64,000 nucleotides of DNA from the NCBI GenBank assembly GCA_034440615.1, contig JAOTOM010004377.1, forward strand, positions 213,750-277,749, given 5' to 3'. The DNA is from Ashinkailepas kermadecensis (Eukaryota; Arthropoda; Thecostraca; Neolepadidae). A program made the translations under genes and the position numbers. The notes beneath the pieces were generated by a model. The model did not search any database. It was not told the origin of the DNA and worked only from the letters and a program-made list of their open reading frames with translations. Below are positions 11,880 through 23,869 of the stretch, piece after piece; within the stretch, counting starts at the first letter, position 1, and each line of letters begins with the position of its first letter.

Positions 11880-12180
11880 GGCTTGGCTTTTTTAGTAATA
11901 CCTAGGTACCTACCTACCTATATCAAATAAAGTAATGTTCAAAAGATGGAAAAAGATGTAACATAACATTACCTAACCTTGCCTAACCTTCCATGCAAGA
12001 ATGCAGATTGTTTTTTAATGGGAAAATTTCCAAATATTCGTTTTTCTTTTAAAAAATCAAATTAAAAACATAACCTAACCTAGGCTAGCCTGAACTGTTC
12101 TTGATGACACAAAATTCAATGAAAAGCTTATAACTTTTAACAAAAACCTAACCTAACTAAGCCAAACCTAACCCCTTTGC
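11880..12180 (-). repeat. Telomere-like CCTAA-rich repeat
   Basis: CCTAACCTAACC-like runs recur near 11965, 12065 and 12150, in AT-rich DNA with A/T runs. A related block in the opposite orientation lies at 35815-36070. The strand resembles the arthropod TTAGG telomere repeat but is too degenerate to be a functional telomere. Confidence 0.5.
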
Positions 12181-12199
12181 ATGGTTTATGCACTAATTG

Positions 12200-12880
12200 A
12201 ACACAAGCTGCTTCATGCTTCTTGGAGGTAATAAGTGTGTAAAACTTGTCTTGTGTTTACCTTAAACTGCAGTAATACTGTAATTTCAACAGGCATGTTT
12301 TTATAAAATGTCTGTATTACATGGACTTTATCCATCCATATATCCATATATCCACATCTTTCCTCTCCTGAAAATATGTCAAGTTTTATCCATATGTGCC
12401 AACATCCCCATGCCCACCCCACTTCCCACAACCCCTCAAAAACATCTGGTATGTGCATGTGGCAATGGCATCTCCTGGTCTCTACCAATTTTAAAAAAGG
12501 AAAGCCAGTGTCCTCCCTGTGAATGTTTGGTGGCTCTTGCTGTTACAGTGAATATTTTGAAAACAAATGTTTCAGTGCTAATTAGTGGTAAATGGCAACC
12601 TTATCATTATACTTGTGACATCCTAATCCAAATGGTATCCTTTTGTTTCCCACCAGGTCTTTGCAGTGTGGTATGATTTTTTTACTACACATGTTGCAGG
12701 TGCATGTACACCCAGGTTTTACCTGATTAATCAAAGTTCTCCTTTTTGCATGGCAATGTTGCTTTGAAATTTGCATACCCTTACCAAGCAGGTTCATGAT
12801 AGCTCAGTCTGTGGTATTCTGACTGCTCATTGTAAGCTCATTAATTCAGATCCAATAGCTGCTGATTATTGAGTCTGCCT
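12200..12880. other. No gene seen
   Basis: Only short open frames without family resemblance. AT-rich. Confidence 0.4.
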
Positions 12881-12884
12881 GCTA

Positions 12885-12945
12885 CCAATCTGTGTGAGAG
12901 ATTGGAGATGCCCTATGGCTGGGTCATGAAATACACCACAAAAGA
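12885..12945 (+). mobile_element. SINE body fragment
   Basis: GTGTGAGAGATTGGAGATGCC followed by AAAAGAACC matches the body of the SINE at 13041. The tRNA head is missing. Confidence 0.6.
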
Positions 12946-13040
12946 ACCTAATGTTCTTCTAGCCTCACATAGCAGAAGCTTGTGGCAATTTCCTTAGGTT
13001 TTGACACAATTTGGTGTGGCATTCCTCTGAAAAATATGTG

Positions 13041-13215
13041 GCCGCCATAGCTCAGTTGGTAGAGCATCATACTCTTGATCACAAGATTATGGGTTTGAAT
13101 CTCACAACCAATCGCATTACCGAGTCCTCCCATGACCAACCTGCATGAGAGATTGGTGATGCTATATGACCCAGAGGTTGAATGTGTCGTAAAAGAACCC
13201 AAGGTTCTTCTTTCC
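13041..13215 (+). mobile_element. tRNA-Lys-like SINE
   Basis: The head begins CCGCCATAGCTCAGTTGGT (A box) and has a CTCTTGA anticodon-like loop and GGGTTTGAATC (B box), resembling tRNA-Lys(CTT). Its body (GAGAGATTGGTGATGC, GTGTCGTAAAAGAACCC) is homologous to the family A SINE body, which carries a different head. The stems have mismatches, so it is not a working tRNA. Confidence 0.75.
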
Positions 13216-13219
13216 CTCT

Positions 13220-14376
13220 GAAAAAAAATACAGGATGCATCTTTGTTCAGCACTTGTGAGGAGGGCACCAAGGGCAATAAAGGTGACTGTGCCAACCAAA
13301 GATGAAAGTTTTTCTATTTTGAGCAAGTTTAGTAAGCCTAAATTATCACCAGAATACTGTCCCCATCCCCAGCAACTCCAACAATATTGTGTTGTTATTA
13401 TTAAATGAACTTTGGACTTCACCCAGCTGGAAGTTTAGGATTACTCGGTCAGCTTACTGGTACCAAAGGTACCAAAGGTCCCGGATTCAACACTCATACT
13501 GCTTGGGACATCTCCCAATCCAGTGGCCCACTGGTGAAGCAGTGTGGGCAGTGCCATTAGCTGTGAATGTGCATAAAGTGTGTTGTGAATCACCAAATCA
13601 ATAAATTTTCAGCTTACTGCAGCCACAGCAATGCTTGTGGGTTCTGGTGATACATGTCTACCAAAAATTGTCGGAAAATGCATGCATCTGGTGACTTGGA
13701 CATCTCCTAGAAGGTGGGTCTGGTCACTTGTCCACTTGTTTGTTTATATTTTTAGTCCAAGTTCTTGCTGGGGTGGCTTTATCAACCAGGGTCCAGGACC
13801 CTATTTCTAAGCAGAGCTTGTGTGAACCCTGGTCCCACCACCCAATCCATAAATTCCAGAATACTGACAGCAGAATTTTGAGGGTGATAATGTATTGGTT
13901 TGATATTGCATGAATTATGTTTTTGTCACTCACCACCAACTGGTCCATGGCAATATGAAATACACTTTTTATGTGTTTTCATCATTGAAACATTTTATGA
14001 TTAGAATGTAACCACCATCGGATGTGAGCATAGCTATGTCATATAACTCTTAGCAGCATGCTAGTTTTATTCACATTTCTGGTCACACATGGCTGGACAG
14101 CAGCCAAAGAATTTCGATTTGCCTACTATCCTCACTTGGATTGTGACTGGATGTTTTCATTGGACTTGCAGATCTGCAGCTTTGTTGAAATTTGTGCAGT
14201 TTCTGAGTGGTTGCTCTGTAGAAGGCTAGGAAATGGTCAGATTAGTGCTGCCAGAGTGGGGAAGCTATAATTTTCTCACCAAGCTTTTTATCTGAATCCA
14301 GTATTAAAAGGTATTTCCATATCAAATGAAATGGTTTTTGAGCTGAAGCCTGCCATGGAATTAACTAGAGTCGCAC
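13220..14376. other. Upstream region of the kinase gene
   Basis: No gene. A degenerate tRNA-like piece lies near 13437-13500 (GGTCAGCTTACTGGTACC and GGTCCCGGATTCAACAC). No TATA box is obvious in front of the kinase ORF. Confidence 0.35.
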
Positions 14377-14523
14377 GTGCATCACCTCAAGGGCCGCGAA
14401 ATTGCTCACTACTTTGGAACACCGCCGAACGTACATGTCCGATGGCTCGCGTGTCGAGTGTGGCCAGCGCGAGGCGTCCCGACCAGTAACCCAGAGCAGT
14501 GTTCCAGCTGCACCGAACCACCC

Positions 14524-15792
14524 ATGATGGCCATGGAGGAACAGCTGGCGGCCTTCTCGGAGGCGCACACGCCGTCACAACGGAAGGCCAGCGGCACGCT
14601 GACCTCGTTCTTGACGGGCCGTTCGATGGACATACCCGAGCGCGACATCCTGGGCCGGTGCCGCTTCGTCTCCGAGTTCGAGAAGCTCAACCGGATCGGC
14701 GAGGGCACGTACGGCGTGGTGTACCGAGCGCGCGACACGCTCTCCGACCAGATCGTCGCGCTCAAGAAGATGCGCATGGAGAAGGAGAAGGACGGTCTGC
14801 CCGTGTCGGGGCTGCGCGAGATCGGCATCCTGCTGCAGAGCCGGCACGAAAACGTGGTCAAGCTGCACGAGGTGGCCGTCGGCCGTAGCATGGAGAGCAT
14901 CTTCCTGGTGATGGAGTACTGCGAGCAGGATCTGGCCAGCCTGCTCGACAACATGCAGTCGCCGTTCTCCGAGTCGCAGGTCAAGTGCATCATGCTGCAG
15001 GTGTTTCGCGGCCTGTCGCATCTGCACCGCAACCGCGTCGTGCACCGCGACCTCAAGGTCTCCAACCTGCTGCTCACCGACAAGGGCTGCGTCAAGCTGG
15101 CCGACTTCGGCCTGGCGCGGCTCTACGGCGCGCCGTCGCGCCCCATGACGCCCAAGGTGGTGACGCTCTGGTATCGGGCGCCCGAGCTGCTGCTGATGGC
15201 GCGCGCCCAGACGACCGCCATCGACATGTGGGCGGCCGGCTGCATCCTGGGCGAGCTGCTGGGCCACAAGCCGCTGCTGCCCGGCCGCTCCGAGATCCAC
15301 CAGCTGGAGCTGATCATCGCGCTGCTCGGCACGCCCAACGACCACATCTGGCCCGGCTACTCGTCGCTGCCGGCTCTCGAGAATTTCTCGCTCAAACAGC
15401 AGCCGTACAACAACCTGAAGCCGCGCTTCTCGTGGCTGAGCAACGCTGGCCTGCGCCTGCTCAACTTCCTCTTCATGTACGACCCCAAGAAGCGAGCCAC
15501 CGCCGATGAGTGTCTGGAGAGCTCCTACTTCAAGGAGCAGCCGCTGCCGTGCGACGCCCGCCTCATGCCCACCTTCCCGCAGCACCGCAACCTGAAGGCG
15601 ACCGAGGCGCGGGCCGCCGCGGCTCCCGCCGCTGCCGACGGCGGACCGGCAGCGGGAGTGGGGGCACCGGCGCCGGCCGCTCAAGACGAGAAGGCCGTGG
15701 CGCCGGCGTCATCGACCTCGTTCGGCGTGGGAAGTCAGTTCCAGTTGTCGGAGCTGCTGCAGAACCTCAGCAAGCGTCGCAAACTCGAGTGA
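14524..15792 (+). CDS. Cdk10: Cyclin-dependent kinase 10 (CDK10), intronless
   Basis: One uninterrupted frame of 422 residues. The kinase domain covers about 52-340: glycine loop GEGTYG (59-64), catalytic lysine in VALKK (81), the PISSLRE-like cyclin-binding helix as PVSGLRE (93-99), HRDLKVSN (174-181), DFG (194-196) and activation loop [14 protein letters not shown]. The identity rests on [45 protein letters not shown] and LESSYFKE, which are CDK10 hallmarks. CDK10 pairs with cyclin M (CCNQ) and phosphorylates ETS2. The first in-frame ATG is 14524; ATGs at 14527 and 14533 (GCCATGG, good Kozak context) are alternatives, and the frame stays open to 14377 without an ATG. An Ala-rich linker and a basic KRRKLE end extend it beyond the roughly 360-residue human protein. 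The GC-rich codon choice contrasts with AT-rich flanks. Absence of introns suggests intron loss or a retrocopy; no poly(A) tail is visible. Confidence 0.95.
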   Translation: MMAMEEQLAAFSEAHTPSQRKASGTLTSFLTGRSMDIPERDILGRCRFVSEFEKLNRIGEGTYGVVYRARDTLSDQIVALKKMRMEKEKDGLPVSGLREIGILLQSRHENVVKLHEVAVGRSMESIFLVMEYCEQDLASLLDNMQSPFSESQVKCIMLQVFRGLSHLHRNRVVHRDLKVSNLLLTDKGCVKLADFGLARLYGAPSRPMTPKVVTLWYRAPELLLMARAQTTAIDMWAAGCILGELLGHKPLLPGRSEIHQLELIIALLGTPNDHIWPGYSSLPALENFSLKQQPYNNLKPRFSWLSNAGLRLLNFLFMYDPKKRATADECLESSYFKEQPLPCDARLMPTFPQHRNLKATEARAAAAPAAADGGPAAGVGAPAPAAQDEKAVAPASSTSFGVGSQFQLSELLQNLSKRRKLE

Positions 15793-16028
15793 GGTGGCGG
15801 CGCCCGTTGGGGCCCGCCATCGCTGTGATCGCTGCTCAGCTGCGATGTGAGCACATGAGCTGACGCCTGCGCAAAACTCGCACGCGCGCCGTTTATCCGA
15901 GCTGCGGCGCCGTCTGTGTGCTGGTACAGGCGCGACATCTGCGGAAACGGGCGTGCCACCTGTGCCCGGACAACGGGACACTACTGGTGTGGGCTCTCCC
16001 ACGCCGCATCCACCGGTATCCGGTGAGT

Positions 16029-16140
16029 TGCGTCCCGTGCGTCGACGCTTCGAACCCCTTGTGTCGGTAGCTGGTGCGTCCCGTGCGTCGACGCTTCGAG
16101 CCCCTTGTGTCGGTAGCTGGTGCATCACGTGCGTCGAAGC
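16029..16140. repeat. 46-bp tandem repeat
   Basis: About two and a half copies of a unit containing CGTCCCGTGCGTCGACGCTT and CCCCTTGTGTCGGTAGCTG, just 3' of the kinase gene. Confidence 0.85.
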
Positions 16141-17120
16141 CTCCGCACCCTGTACACGTTGAAACGTGTCTGATCTCTCACGCCCGTGCTAGAGCTGGTG
16201 CGTGACGTGTTAGGTGACCCTGTCTCTGCAGACCCGTCGGAGCCGCATGTGTCGACATGCGCGCTCGACGGACACCATGGGGACGACAGCACGTCTGTGC
16301 TTCGGTTGCAAGATGATTTGCATTGGAAGCTGTGCAGTGATTGTAACCGCGGCTGCCGCTGCTGTCGGCTACTGCTGTGAGCATGCATAGATGGTCACTG
16401 TCAACTATCTTGCCTGCGCTCCCAGGAATCCGAAGTTTCTTGCCACTGTCAATCGCATTTCCGAGCTGGTGGGGTTGGAAAAAGTATCACATTCTCTCCA
16501 GTTATGGCTGAATTACCATTATCAGTTTAAAATTCGCAACTCCTGGCGGTGTTTTGAACGCGAGCCGTATTGCGGTTTCAACGACTGTAAGTGGCGTCCA
16601 AGAAGCCACGATTGGGTAATTCTGCAGATTTGGGCAGCTCGTTGAGTCAGTTGTCCTTTGTGTGTGAGTATCCATCTGCAAAGCTTTTACCTGTGTTGGA
16701 CATGGGTATGAAATACATAAATGCATAAGTATATGTGTGAAGTGCAAATGTGGTGTAAGGAGTGGTAGTGTAATCGGATTTCGTTTGCCAGGTGCATATG
16801 GACCGTCGTGTCACGCCGGAAAAATCGTATTCATGCAGAGTCATACGGTAACTGAATTCATTGGACATTATCCTTGCTCTAAGTCGTTGAATGAGATGTT
16901 TTGCTTGGCCATCCACCCCATCACTAGCTGGCGTCCCTGGTAAGAAAGACTTCAAATTCATTGCAAACGCTAAATCAATTTCAAGTAAGATCGTAGTGGA
17001 ATTTCGATCAAACTCAAGAACCAAATGTTCTGCTAATGTGACCATGCCCGCCTGTGAAGCTGCTGATTATGCAGTTGCAGATGTAATTTCCGTTTGATTT
17101 TCGGTGAGACAAACTACGCC
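16141..17120. other. No gene seen
   Basis: GC falls away from the kinase gene and only short unrelated frames occur. Confidence 0.4.
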
Positions 17121-17122
17121 GT

Positions 17123-17269
17123 ATGGCGCACGCGTCACGCCCCGCCTACATGACTGGTGTGACCTGAGCTGCGGTAATGTCCAGGTGATGCTCGCATGGC
17201 GTACGCGTCACGCCTCGCCTACATGACTGGTGTGACCTGAGCTGCGGTAATGTCCAGGTGATGCTCGCA
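17123..17269. repeat. 73-bp direct repeat, two copies
   Basis: Two adjacent, nearly identical copies starting ATGGCG and containing CTACATGACTGGTGTGACC. Confidence 0.9.
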
Positions 17270-18508
17270 TAGCCAGCTGGGGGTCTTGCCTTCTTAGACA
17301 TGGAATGTATCACAGTATCGTCATGCCTATTGTGGAGTGGGAAATGGCGCGGATTGTGCACAGGATACGCATGTTGTGGTCATGCTTGCTGTTTTCTACC
17401 GGGTTGAAACCGCGAAGGCGTCACCGCGTACAGCGTTCGCAGAATACACTCGTCATTAGCCTGGTGACTTCAGGGCGACAAGACGCACCGTTTGACACTA
17501 TTACTATATATATTGTGCCGTCTTGAAGGACATGACAACTGGATGATTCCCGGCCATTTGCCACATGATGAGCAGTCACGGTAATCTGCAATGATCGCTG
17601 AAATTGAAACCTCCGCCAGATGGGCAAGTCTCGTAGCTGGCACTCGGGTGGTTCCATGCCCAAGAGGCCTGAGCAATGTGGTTGCGCAAGTGAACCGACA
17701 CTCGAAACATGGGTGGAGTTTCAATGCTAACAGGTGGCGCTTGAGCACCACATAAGAGTGGCTGAACACTAACTAGCTTTTAGAAACTTCACGCTAGTCC
17801 TTATGAGGATGCATGGAAAAGTACCACTGATAAATCATCAAGGCCGTGCAAAAGCGCTACCTGAAGTTTTCGGAAGGCTTGGGATGGCCACTAGTTACTC
17901 GAAGGATACCAGTCATGTGCATCTGAACGCTCGCTTTACGTTTTCGCTGCTGGTGAACATTCCATGGTCTCGTTTCACCAAAAAGGCGCGTAACTTGTGT
18001 TGTAGTGCATTGTATTGCGGTGCGTCATCATTTGCTGCCAGCCAATGGTTTCGAAAACTTGCTAAGGACACGAAGACTACAAATGCACAAACTCGCTGGC
18101 ATGCCAGGGTCGGACGGGATGCAGACGAATGTAGCATATCAGTCGTCACACGATGCGGCCACCCCCACTAGCGGGAGATACGAGATACACTGTTACACTG
18201 AAAGGCAGGTGGCCGTCTTTACTGAGCAGATACACAGTCTGCTGTAGTTCCACAACCGACCTGGGATCTGAGAGGAAACGTGGCGACTCTTGCCCACAGG
18301 CCCAATCGCCATGTTCGCTCTCCGAAAACCGAATACAAAAGGTCAGATTGGGGTCAGTTCAGCTGGCCTTCGCTTTGCGCGCGAGCTTGACACTCACGGC
18401 CAGTGTGGGCCCCTTTACTTACCCCGACAACAGAGCTGCAGGCGATCGAGACCATGAAGTACAGACCTCGTGAACATCGACAGTGGAGGCTCTGAACGAC
18501 GCAGCCAC
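17270..18508. other. No gene seen
   Basis: Scattered open frames with no recognised domain. This is the 3' side of the minus-strand secreted-protein gene. Confidence 0.4.
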
Positions 18509-19030
18509 TCAGGCGCTGATCTCGCGAACGTAGGCGGTCATCTCCTCGAAGGTGTGCTTGCAGGCGGGCAGGTCCGCCTCGCAGGCATCGCCGCCCTCGG
18601 CCAGGCCCAGGCTGGCGGCGGCGGCGTACGCCTGACGCGGCGAGCCGACCTGGTCGGCGGCGGGCGCGTCCGACTTGCCGCCGACCAGCCGCAGGATGCG
18701 GCGCGCCCCCTCCGACCGGCGCCTCTCCTGCTGCGCCGCCAGCAGGCAGACGAACTTGAGCGCGCAGTCGTCCGCGTCGGCGGCGGCCACCACGTCCAGC
18801 ACGAGCTCGGCGCGCTGCGACGTGGTGACGGCGCGCCGTCCGCGCCCCCGGGAGCGGCCCAGCACGCCGCCGACCACCAGGCCGGCGCCCAGCGCCAGCG
18901 CGCCGACGCCGGCCAGCGCCAGCGCCGTGCCGGCGCCCACGCCCACCGACGTGGTCGCCAACAGCACGGTGGCGTCCGCACAGAGCGCCACCGCCGCCAC
19001 CAGAGCCACCAGCACGCCGCTCAGCTGCAT
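18509..19030 (-). CDS. Small secreted four-cysteine protein, paralogue 1 (single exon)
   Basis: A 173-residue ORF starts with MQLSGVLVALVAAV, a signal peptide with likely cleavage after ADA near residue 20. A Gly/Ala-rich hydrophobic stretch follows to about 58, then a basic RSRGRGRR segment. A cysteine domain carries CALKFVC (C-x5-C) and, near the end, CEADLPAC (C-x6-C) and EEMTAYV. The same architecture and cysteine spacing occur in the three-exon gene at 38942-41996, so the two are paralogues. The family and function are not known to me; a secreted, disulfide-bonded product, possibly cleaved at the basic site, is inferred. The coding strand is very GC-rich. The bases before the ATG (TTGCAG, then CCAAG) could be a splice acceptor, so a 5' non-coding exon is possible. 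Unlike paralogue 2 it has no intron. Confidence 0.75.
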   Translation of the reverse strand: MQLSGVLVALVAAVALCADATVLLATTSVGVGAGTALALAGVGALALGAGLVVGGVLGRSRGRGRRAVTTSQRAELVLDVVAAADADDCALKFVCLLAAQQERRRSEGARRILRLVGGKSDAPAADQVGSPRQAYAAAASLGLAEGGDACEADLPACKHTFEEMTAYVREISA

Positions 19031-20050
19031 CTTGGCTGCAACGTCACACCGCGGCGGTCAGTGCAGTGCTGACTGCTGGACATCTAGTGACGTCATAACA
19101 TCAAGTGCATGTGGTGGCAACCTCAATAAGTGGCGTTGCCACGCTGTTTTCTGTACAGTACCGAGTATGACATTTTGTAGTGAGTAATAACTGGGTGGAC
19201 ACGTTGGTAAAAAGGGCACTTACACTGAGGAAAAGGGCGCCATTATCAAAAGTAATGGGGCGATAGGGTAGGGCCGGGCAAAAGTGGCACAGCAATTGGG
19301 TTGAACAAAGGGCTGGGTGGAAATTTGATACTCAATTAGCGTGCTGAAGAAAGGAACGGTACCGAGTGCAGGTGGCTTATTGACACAGTCGGTCAGCATC
19401 AACCTCCTACGCTCCATGGGGAAGCAGAGCCTTTCAATATGTATCTATGGTCGCTGTACGCAGTACAAAGCCTTCATTCGGCACCAAAAGTCCAATGTGA
19501 CATGCTCCTGAGTCTCCCTGGTGATGATGCTTAGACCCACCGGGGGCTGAGCGGTAGTATGACCGCATGGAACTCCTTCAACCAGAACGGGCTGTAGCCA
19601 GCACACAACGTGTCATCGAGGTGATTGGTAAACTTGTCTGAACTATTGCTTGTGCAACAACGTCGTGAATTACAGAAAGAAACTCATCTAATTTCCCTTC
19701 AGCTGATAGGGCATGCATGAGATAACCAATTTATTTGGCTCTGGAGAAGTGGCTGGCTGCGAATTTGGTTGGTGTGGCTGAAGCGGCATCCATTGCCTGG
19801 TATGGTGGGGTTGATGTCATGAGTGATTATGAGGATATATGCAATCCCTGAACAATGTGCACCTGCGCATCGTCGTATGCGGTTTTGTACACGTGGGCCA
19901 GCCAAACGTCTATCGGTTATTTTTACACATGGTAAAATTAGCAAGATCAATTAAAATTAGCAAGACCGTCGCTGTGGTATCCGCCAACCAACCGTCCCGC
20001 TACTCACGCTCGCGGTGGTTGTTGGTGGTAAGAAAATTTGCAGTTGTCAT
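19031..20050. other. No gene seen
   Basis: This is the upstream side of secreted gene 1. No TATA box is obvious and only short frames are present. Confidence 0.4.
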
Positions 20051-20210
20051 AAAGTAAAGTCATAAAGTATTAAGGCTTAATAAGAGCCACAGGGGCCCAT
20101 CTGGGTTAAGCCTATCTAGAAAAGGTACTAGGAATGTACATACTCCCACCACAATCAATCCCTTATCCCAAGTTCCTAGGAAGCTATATATCCCAGCCTA
20201 TCTAGCACCA

Positions 20211-20525
20211 CTCACTTGCTACCGCATAACACCCTCAACAATCACAAGCTCCTCCCATCACACCCATCGTGCCACCATAGACAATCTCATCAGCATCACA
20301 TCCCGAAGGAAGGTGCCGAATCCACTGCTTGGCACACCCCACACAAATTCATAAAGCGTTCAGACTTAATAAGAGACTCACTTGCTATTGCATAATACAC
20401 TCAACAATTACAAACTCCTCCCATCACACCCATTGTGCTACCATAGACAATCTCATCAGTATCACATCCCGAAGGAAGGTGCTGAATCCACTGGTAGGTA
20501 CACCCTATATAAAGTTATAAAGTTG
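20211..20525. repeat. 166-bp direct repeat, two copies
   Basis: Copies begin CTCACTTGCTA at 20211 and 20377 and share CTCCCATCACACCCAT and CATCCCGAAGGAAGGTGC. A leftover of a further unit end (TTAATAAGAG) lies near 20078. Confidence 0.85.
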
Positions 20526-21740
20526 TGTACAAGGGTGGGGCTCAAATATTTTGCTTTGAGTGTGGTGGGGGGGGGGGGGCGATCCCGCAATACTACAGAG
20601 TAAATGAAGTTCTTCCGCACTGGTTGGCACAGGATTGCATGCTAAAATTCGTGCCTTTTCCCATGCTAAAATAAAATAATCTTTCGAGGTGCTCACACCG
20701 TCCAGATACACATGGTCGTGGACTGAGGCTATTCAGGCTTGAACATAACTGGAGTATAGTTGGCAATACAGGTGTCCGCGCCGTTGGTTGCGAACATGCA
20801 GGAGCACCAGAGTTGGTCACTGGCTGTGCCTACTCACCAGAGTAGAGGTTGGAGTGGGCTGTGAGAACTATGGAAGTGTGTGCCGTGGAACAGTCGCTCC
20901 CTCGTTATATACCAGGGCTGACTGACCACTGCCGCCAATGCTGCCGTGTGTGGGGCCGAAGGTCGGCCTTGCCCGTGCGCATGGCCATGTAACCGCATGG
21001 AGCCTGTATACAACAACAGGTCCGCGTTGCGCGCTAGTCCATAAAGGCCACGCCTCCGCCCCGAAGGCGACAAACGCTAACGCCCACTACGCGCTCCATA
21101 AGCGCGAGTATGCTGGCTGGCATTCGGACCGCTCCCGGCCTAGCTTGCAACCCGGGAACGTGGTTGAGGCATGCTCGGGATAAACCTTCCTCATTTTCCA
21201 TTGACAGCTACTCGAGCTAAAAGCTTGCTCTCCCACCGTCCAGGACTGGTTTGCGAGGGAAAATTCAGACTGTGCGCGGGTAGTGGGTAGCTATTAGCTA
21301 CCCGCTACCCGCTTACCGGGTAGCAGAATTCAACTGGGTGATGTCGGGAGTACAATGAGGCTGTGAGTGATCATGCACAGTTTTTAAACCAACCAGAGGC
21401 GCAACCAAGCAACCAAAAATACGCTAAATCAAACAAGAAATCTTGAGATTTTCACCATGCCAGACCAAATTGTCTCCTCGCCCGCCAAAGGCTTTCCCTG
21501 CTTCATGACATTTTTGTTGGTCGCCCCTTCCCCCCCCCACCTAAGAAAATCCTGGCTGTGGTGCTGAAACCAACAATTGAGAACTTAACAGCGCAGAAAT
21601 GGATATTTTTCTTATAGGGTGTGAAAATATGCAGGTACCCTCCCTAATCAAACTCTAGTTAGGCCCGTGCCTCGATTACACAACGAGAAGCGTTTCATTA
21701 AAGTTGAGGTTAACGTGAGATATCCGCATACACTCATCCA
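20526..21740. other. No gene seen
   Basis: G and C runs (near 20567 and 21531) and a short CTACCCGCTACCCG repeat at 21280-21325. TCCTGGCTGTGGTGCTG at 21549-21565 resembles a hAT-like terminus, without a partner. Confidence 0.4.
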
Positions 21741-21744
21741 GTAG

Positions 21745-21920
21745 ACCTCCCCACGGGGGATCAGTCGGTTGAAGCGCCAGTCTGCACTGGTTTTCTCTAG
21801 TCCTGGCAACATGGCTTCGAGTCGCTACACCCACTCGCACAGCTTCTGGCTGGGAGAGTCAGCTGGCACCTGCAGCCTCATAAGCCGGGTACGAGACACG
21901 GCTGAGTCGATCCATTAGGG
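21745..21920 (+). mobile_element. tRNA-derived SINE, family B
   Basis: The head has a CAGTCGGTTGAAGCG A-box region and GGCTTCGAGTCGC B box. The body has CACTCGCACAGCTTCTGG and GAGTCAGCTGGCACC. A minus-strand copy lies at 51715-51865. Confidence 0.6.
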
Positions 21921-23110
21921 GCGCTCTAAGGTATCGCTCGAAATTCCTCTCGCTGAACTAGATCCGCCCGATTGGGTGGTCAGGCCAGCGTCGACGCAAT
22001 AAACTCTGCTTAAAATAGGAACCTGCTCGTGAAACCCACCCCAGTGGGCATTTGGACAAACTCAGGCAAAGCATTTAAGCCGGTGTAAGCCGCCTAAGGG
22101 GGCGTTGACGAACTAGGACAGGTGCTAAAAGTACAGAGCAATCGAATACCCGTGCATATCAGTCATAGGGGTAGGTGTTTGTACGGCCACGTGCCTCCAA
22201 GCATGTATGCAGAGCTCATATGATTTCGGATGTGATGCATTTATAAATTGGATTACTAAAGGTGGAGAGAAATAAACAGGCACATCTCTCCATGGGATCG
22301 AGCTCGAAACCCAAGAATACAATCCAGGGACTGTACCAATGCGCCTATCAGGACGACGAATGGTGGGAGCCGACTGCGGCGCGACGTGTATTGTCAGCTG
22401 CCCGCGCGAGGGAATGCCGTCGCAAACCCCTTTCTTTGAACACATAGAGAGTGCTTCGGGAAAAATATCGTGACGGAAGTAGTTGCATCTCAAAGTGAAA
22501 ATCGCAAATCTGACTCTGAGTGAGCGATCTACAACTTGAAATGGTGGCTAACGATCTGAAATGCTGCTGTTGGCTGATCTCGAATGCAAATGCCACCGTA
22601 AACCTCTTTTTAACAAATATTTTAAGCACTTCATGAAGAATACTGGGATGCAATCTGATGAAGATCATAATGAAAACAAACATCTGACACCCAGTGATGA
22701 AATTAGAACCAGATATGCTGCAAGCAAACAGTGACTGCGGGGACAAAAGCCCCGCCACCTCAGCGCCTCCGCATCTCGACTGTTCGCCGGCGGTCCTCAG
22801 TGGCACAGTCCCTCCGATCACGCGCATCACATCGGCTATGCCACGATTGTGGAGCATACCATGGATTGAAAGTATTTAATCCAATCCAATTTGGATCCTT
22901 GAAGGTCAATCCATAGTGAACCAAAATCCATTGCCAAGAAGAACGGTAATCACAGCCCAATCCGCCTGGGGAAGGATGATTTGTTGCAGCAAACTGAGCA
23001 GCAATATAGCTTACAGATCATGCCTACATCAAATCCAAATCAGAAAAATATGCTAAAGTTATGTCCGATTCAAATTGATAATGTTGCGGAGAGCTGTGTT
23101 GAGTATAGTT
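21921..23110. other. No gene seen
   Basis: Short unrelated frames. AATCCAATCC-type short repeats occur near 22878-22900 and 23337. Confidence 0.4.
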
Positions 23111-23116
23111 GAATTG

Positions 23117-23314
23117 AAGATGATTATAAAAAAGTAACCAAATGCTCATATTATTAAGTAAAATAGGATCAAAAATCGGTCTAATATATTTCGGGCGTGA
23201 CCCGAAGAAGGGTCACGCCCGAAATATTTTAGACCGATTTTTTATCCTATTTTACTTAATAATATGAGCATTTGGTTACTTTTTTTTATAATCATCTTTT
23301 TTATAATCATCTCC
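23117..23314. repeat. PLE-terminus palindrome, family 2
   Basis: Two arms of about 95 bp are nearly perfect inverses (GTAACCAAATGCTCATATTA and its complement). They meet at GGGCGTGACCCGAAGAAGGG next to CACGCCCGAAATAT. A single arm of the same family is at 46848-46940. CCGAAGAAGGG next to CGAAA resembles the ends of Penelope-like elements. Confidence 0.7.
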
Positions 23315-23780
23315 GATTCAAATGTTAAATCCGCACAGATAATCCAATCCAATGCATGACATGCCCTGCACGAGTGCACATATCTTAGAATTTCCTGACG
23401 TTTGCGAACTAACGATGCATATTTCGACATGGGCGGAATACATTGAATCTAGAATACATGGGGGTGCTCATCTTCTCCTCCAGTCTTAAGCGAGGTGACC
23501 GCCGGTGTTGGCAGCAATGTAGTACTGATGGGGTTGCGAAGGTCACCGAGGGAAGGCTGACTGACCGGTGCCCCACTGGGTCATTGAAGTTCATCGCCAT
23601 TATAGTAGCCTTATGGGATATTAAAATATATTCAATGATTGGCCGGTGAATGAATGCCCGGTGTCTTCCGACATTTCTGGTCAATCATATTTCCTAGTTC
23701 CGATATGTTTTCGGATTTGTTCTATGTTGAATTATAACAAATATATAACACAGTGACGACGCTTTGGTAAAAATGCACGG
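23315..23780. other. No gene seen
   Basis: Only short frames with no family resemblance. Confidence 0.4.
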
Positions 23781-23783
23781 TTA

Positions 23784-23868
<85 letters not shown>
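23784..23868. repeat. (TA)n microsatellite
   Basis: About 85 bp of TA, at the left border of a PLE fragment. Confidence 0.95.

Positions 23869-23869
<1 letters not shown>

Noticed and set aside
12062..12082. A true telomere or chromosome end
   Set aside because: Repeats are few, degenerate and flanked by ordinary sequence on both sides.
13041..13113. A functional tRNA-Lys gene
   Set aside because: Stem mismatches and the attached SINE body show a retroposon head.
14575..15684. 369-codon minus-strand frame opposite the kinase
   Set aside because: Shadow of the GC-rich CDK10 codons; no known protein resemblance.
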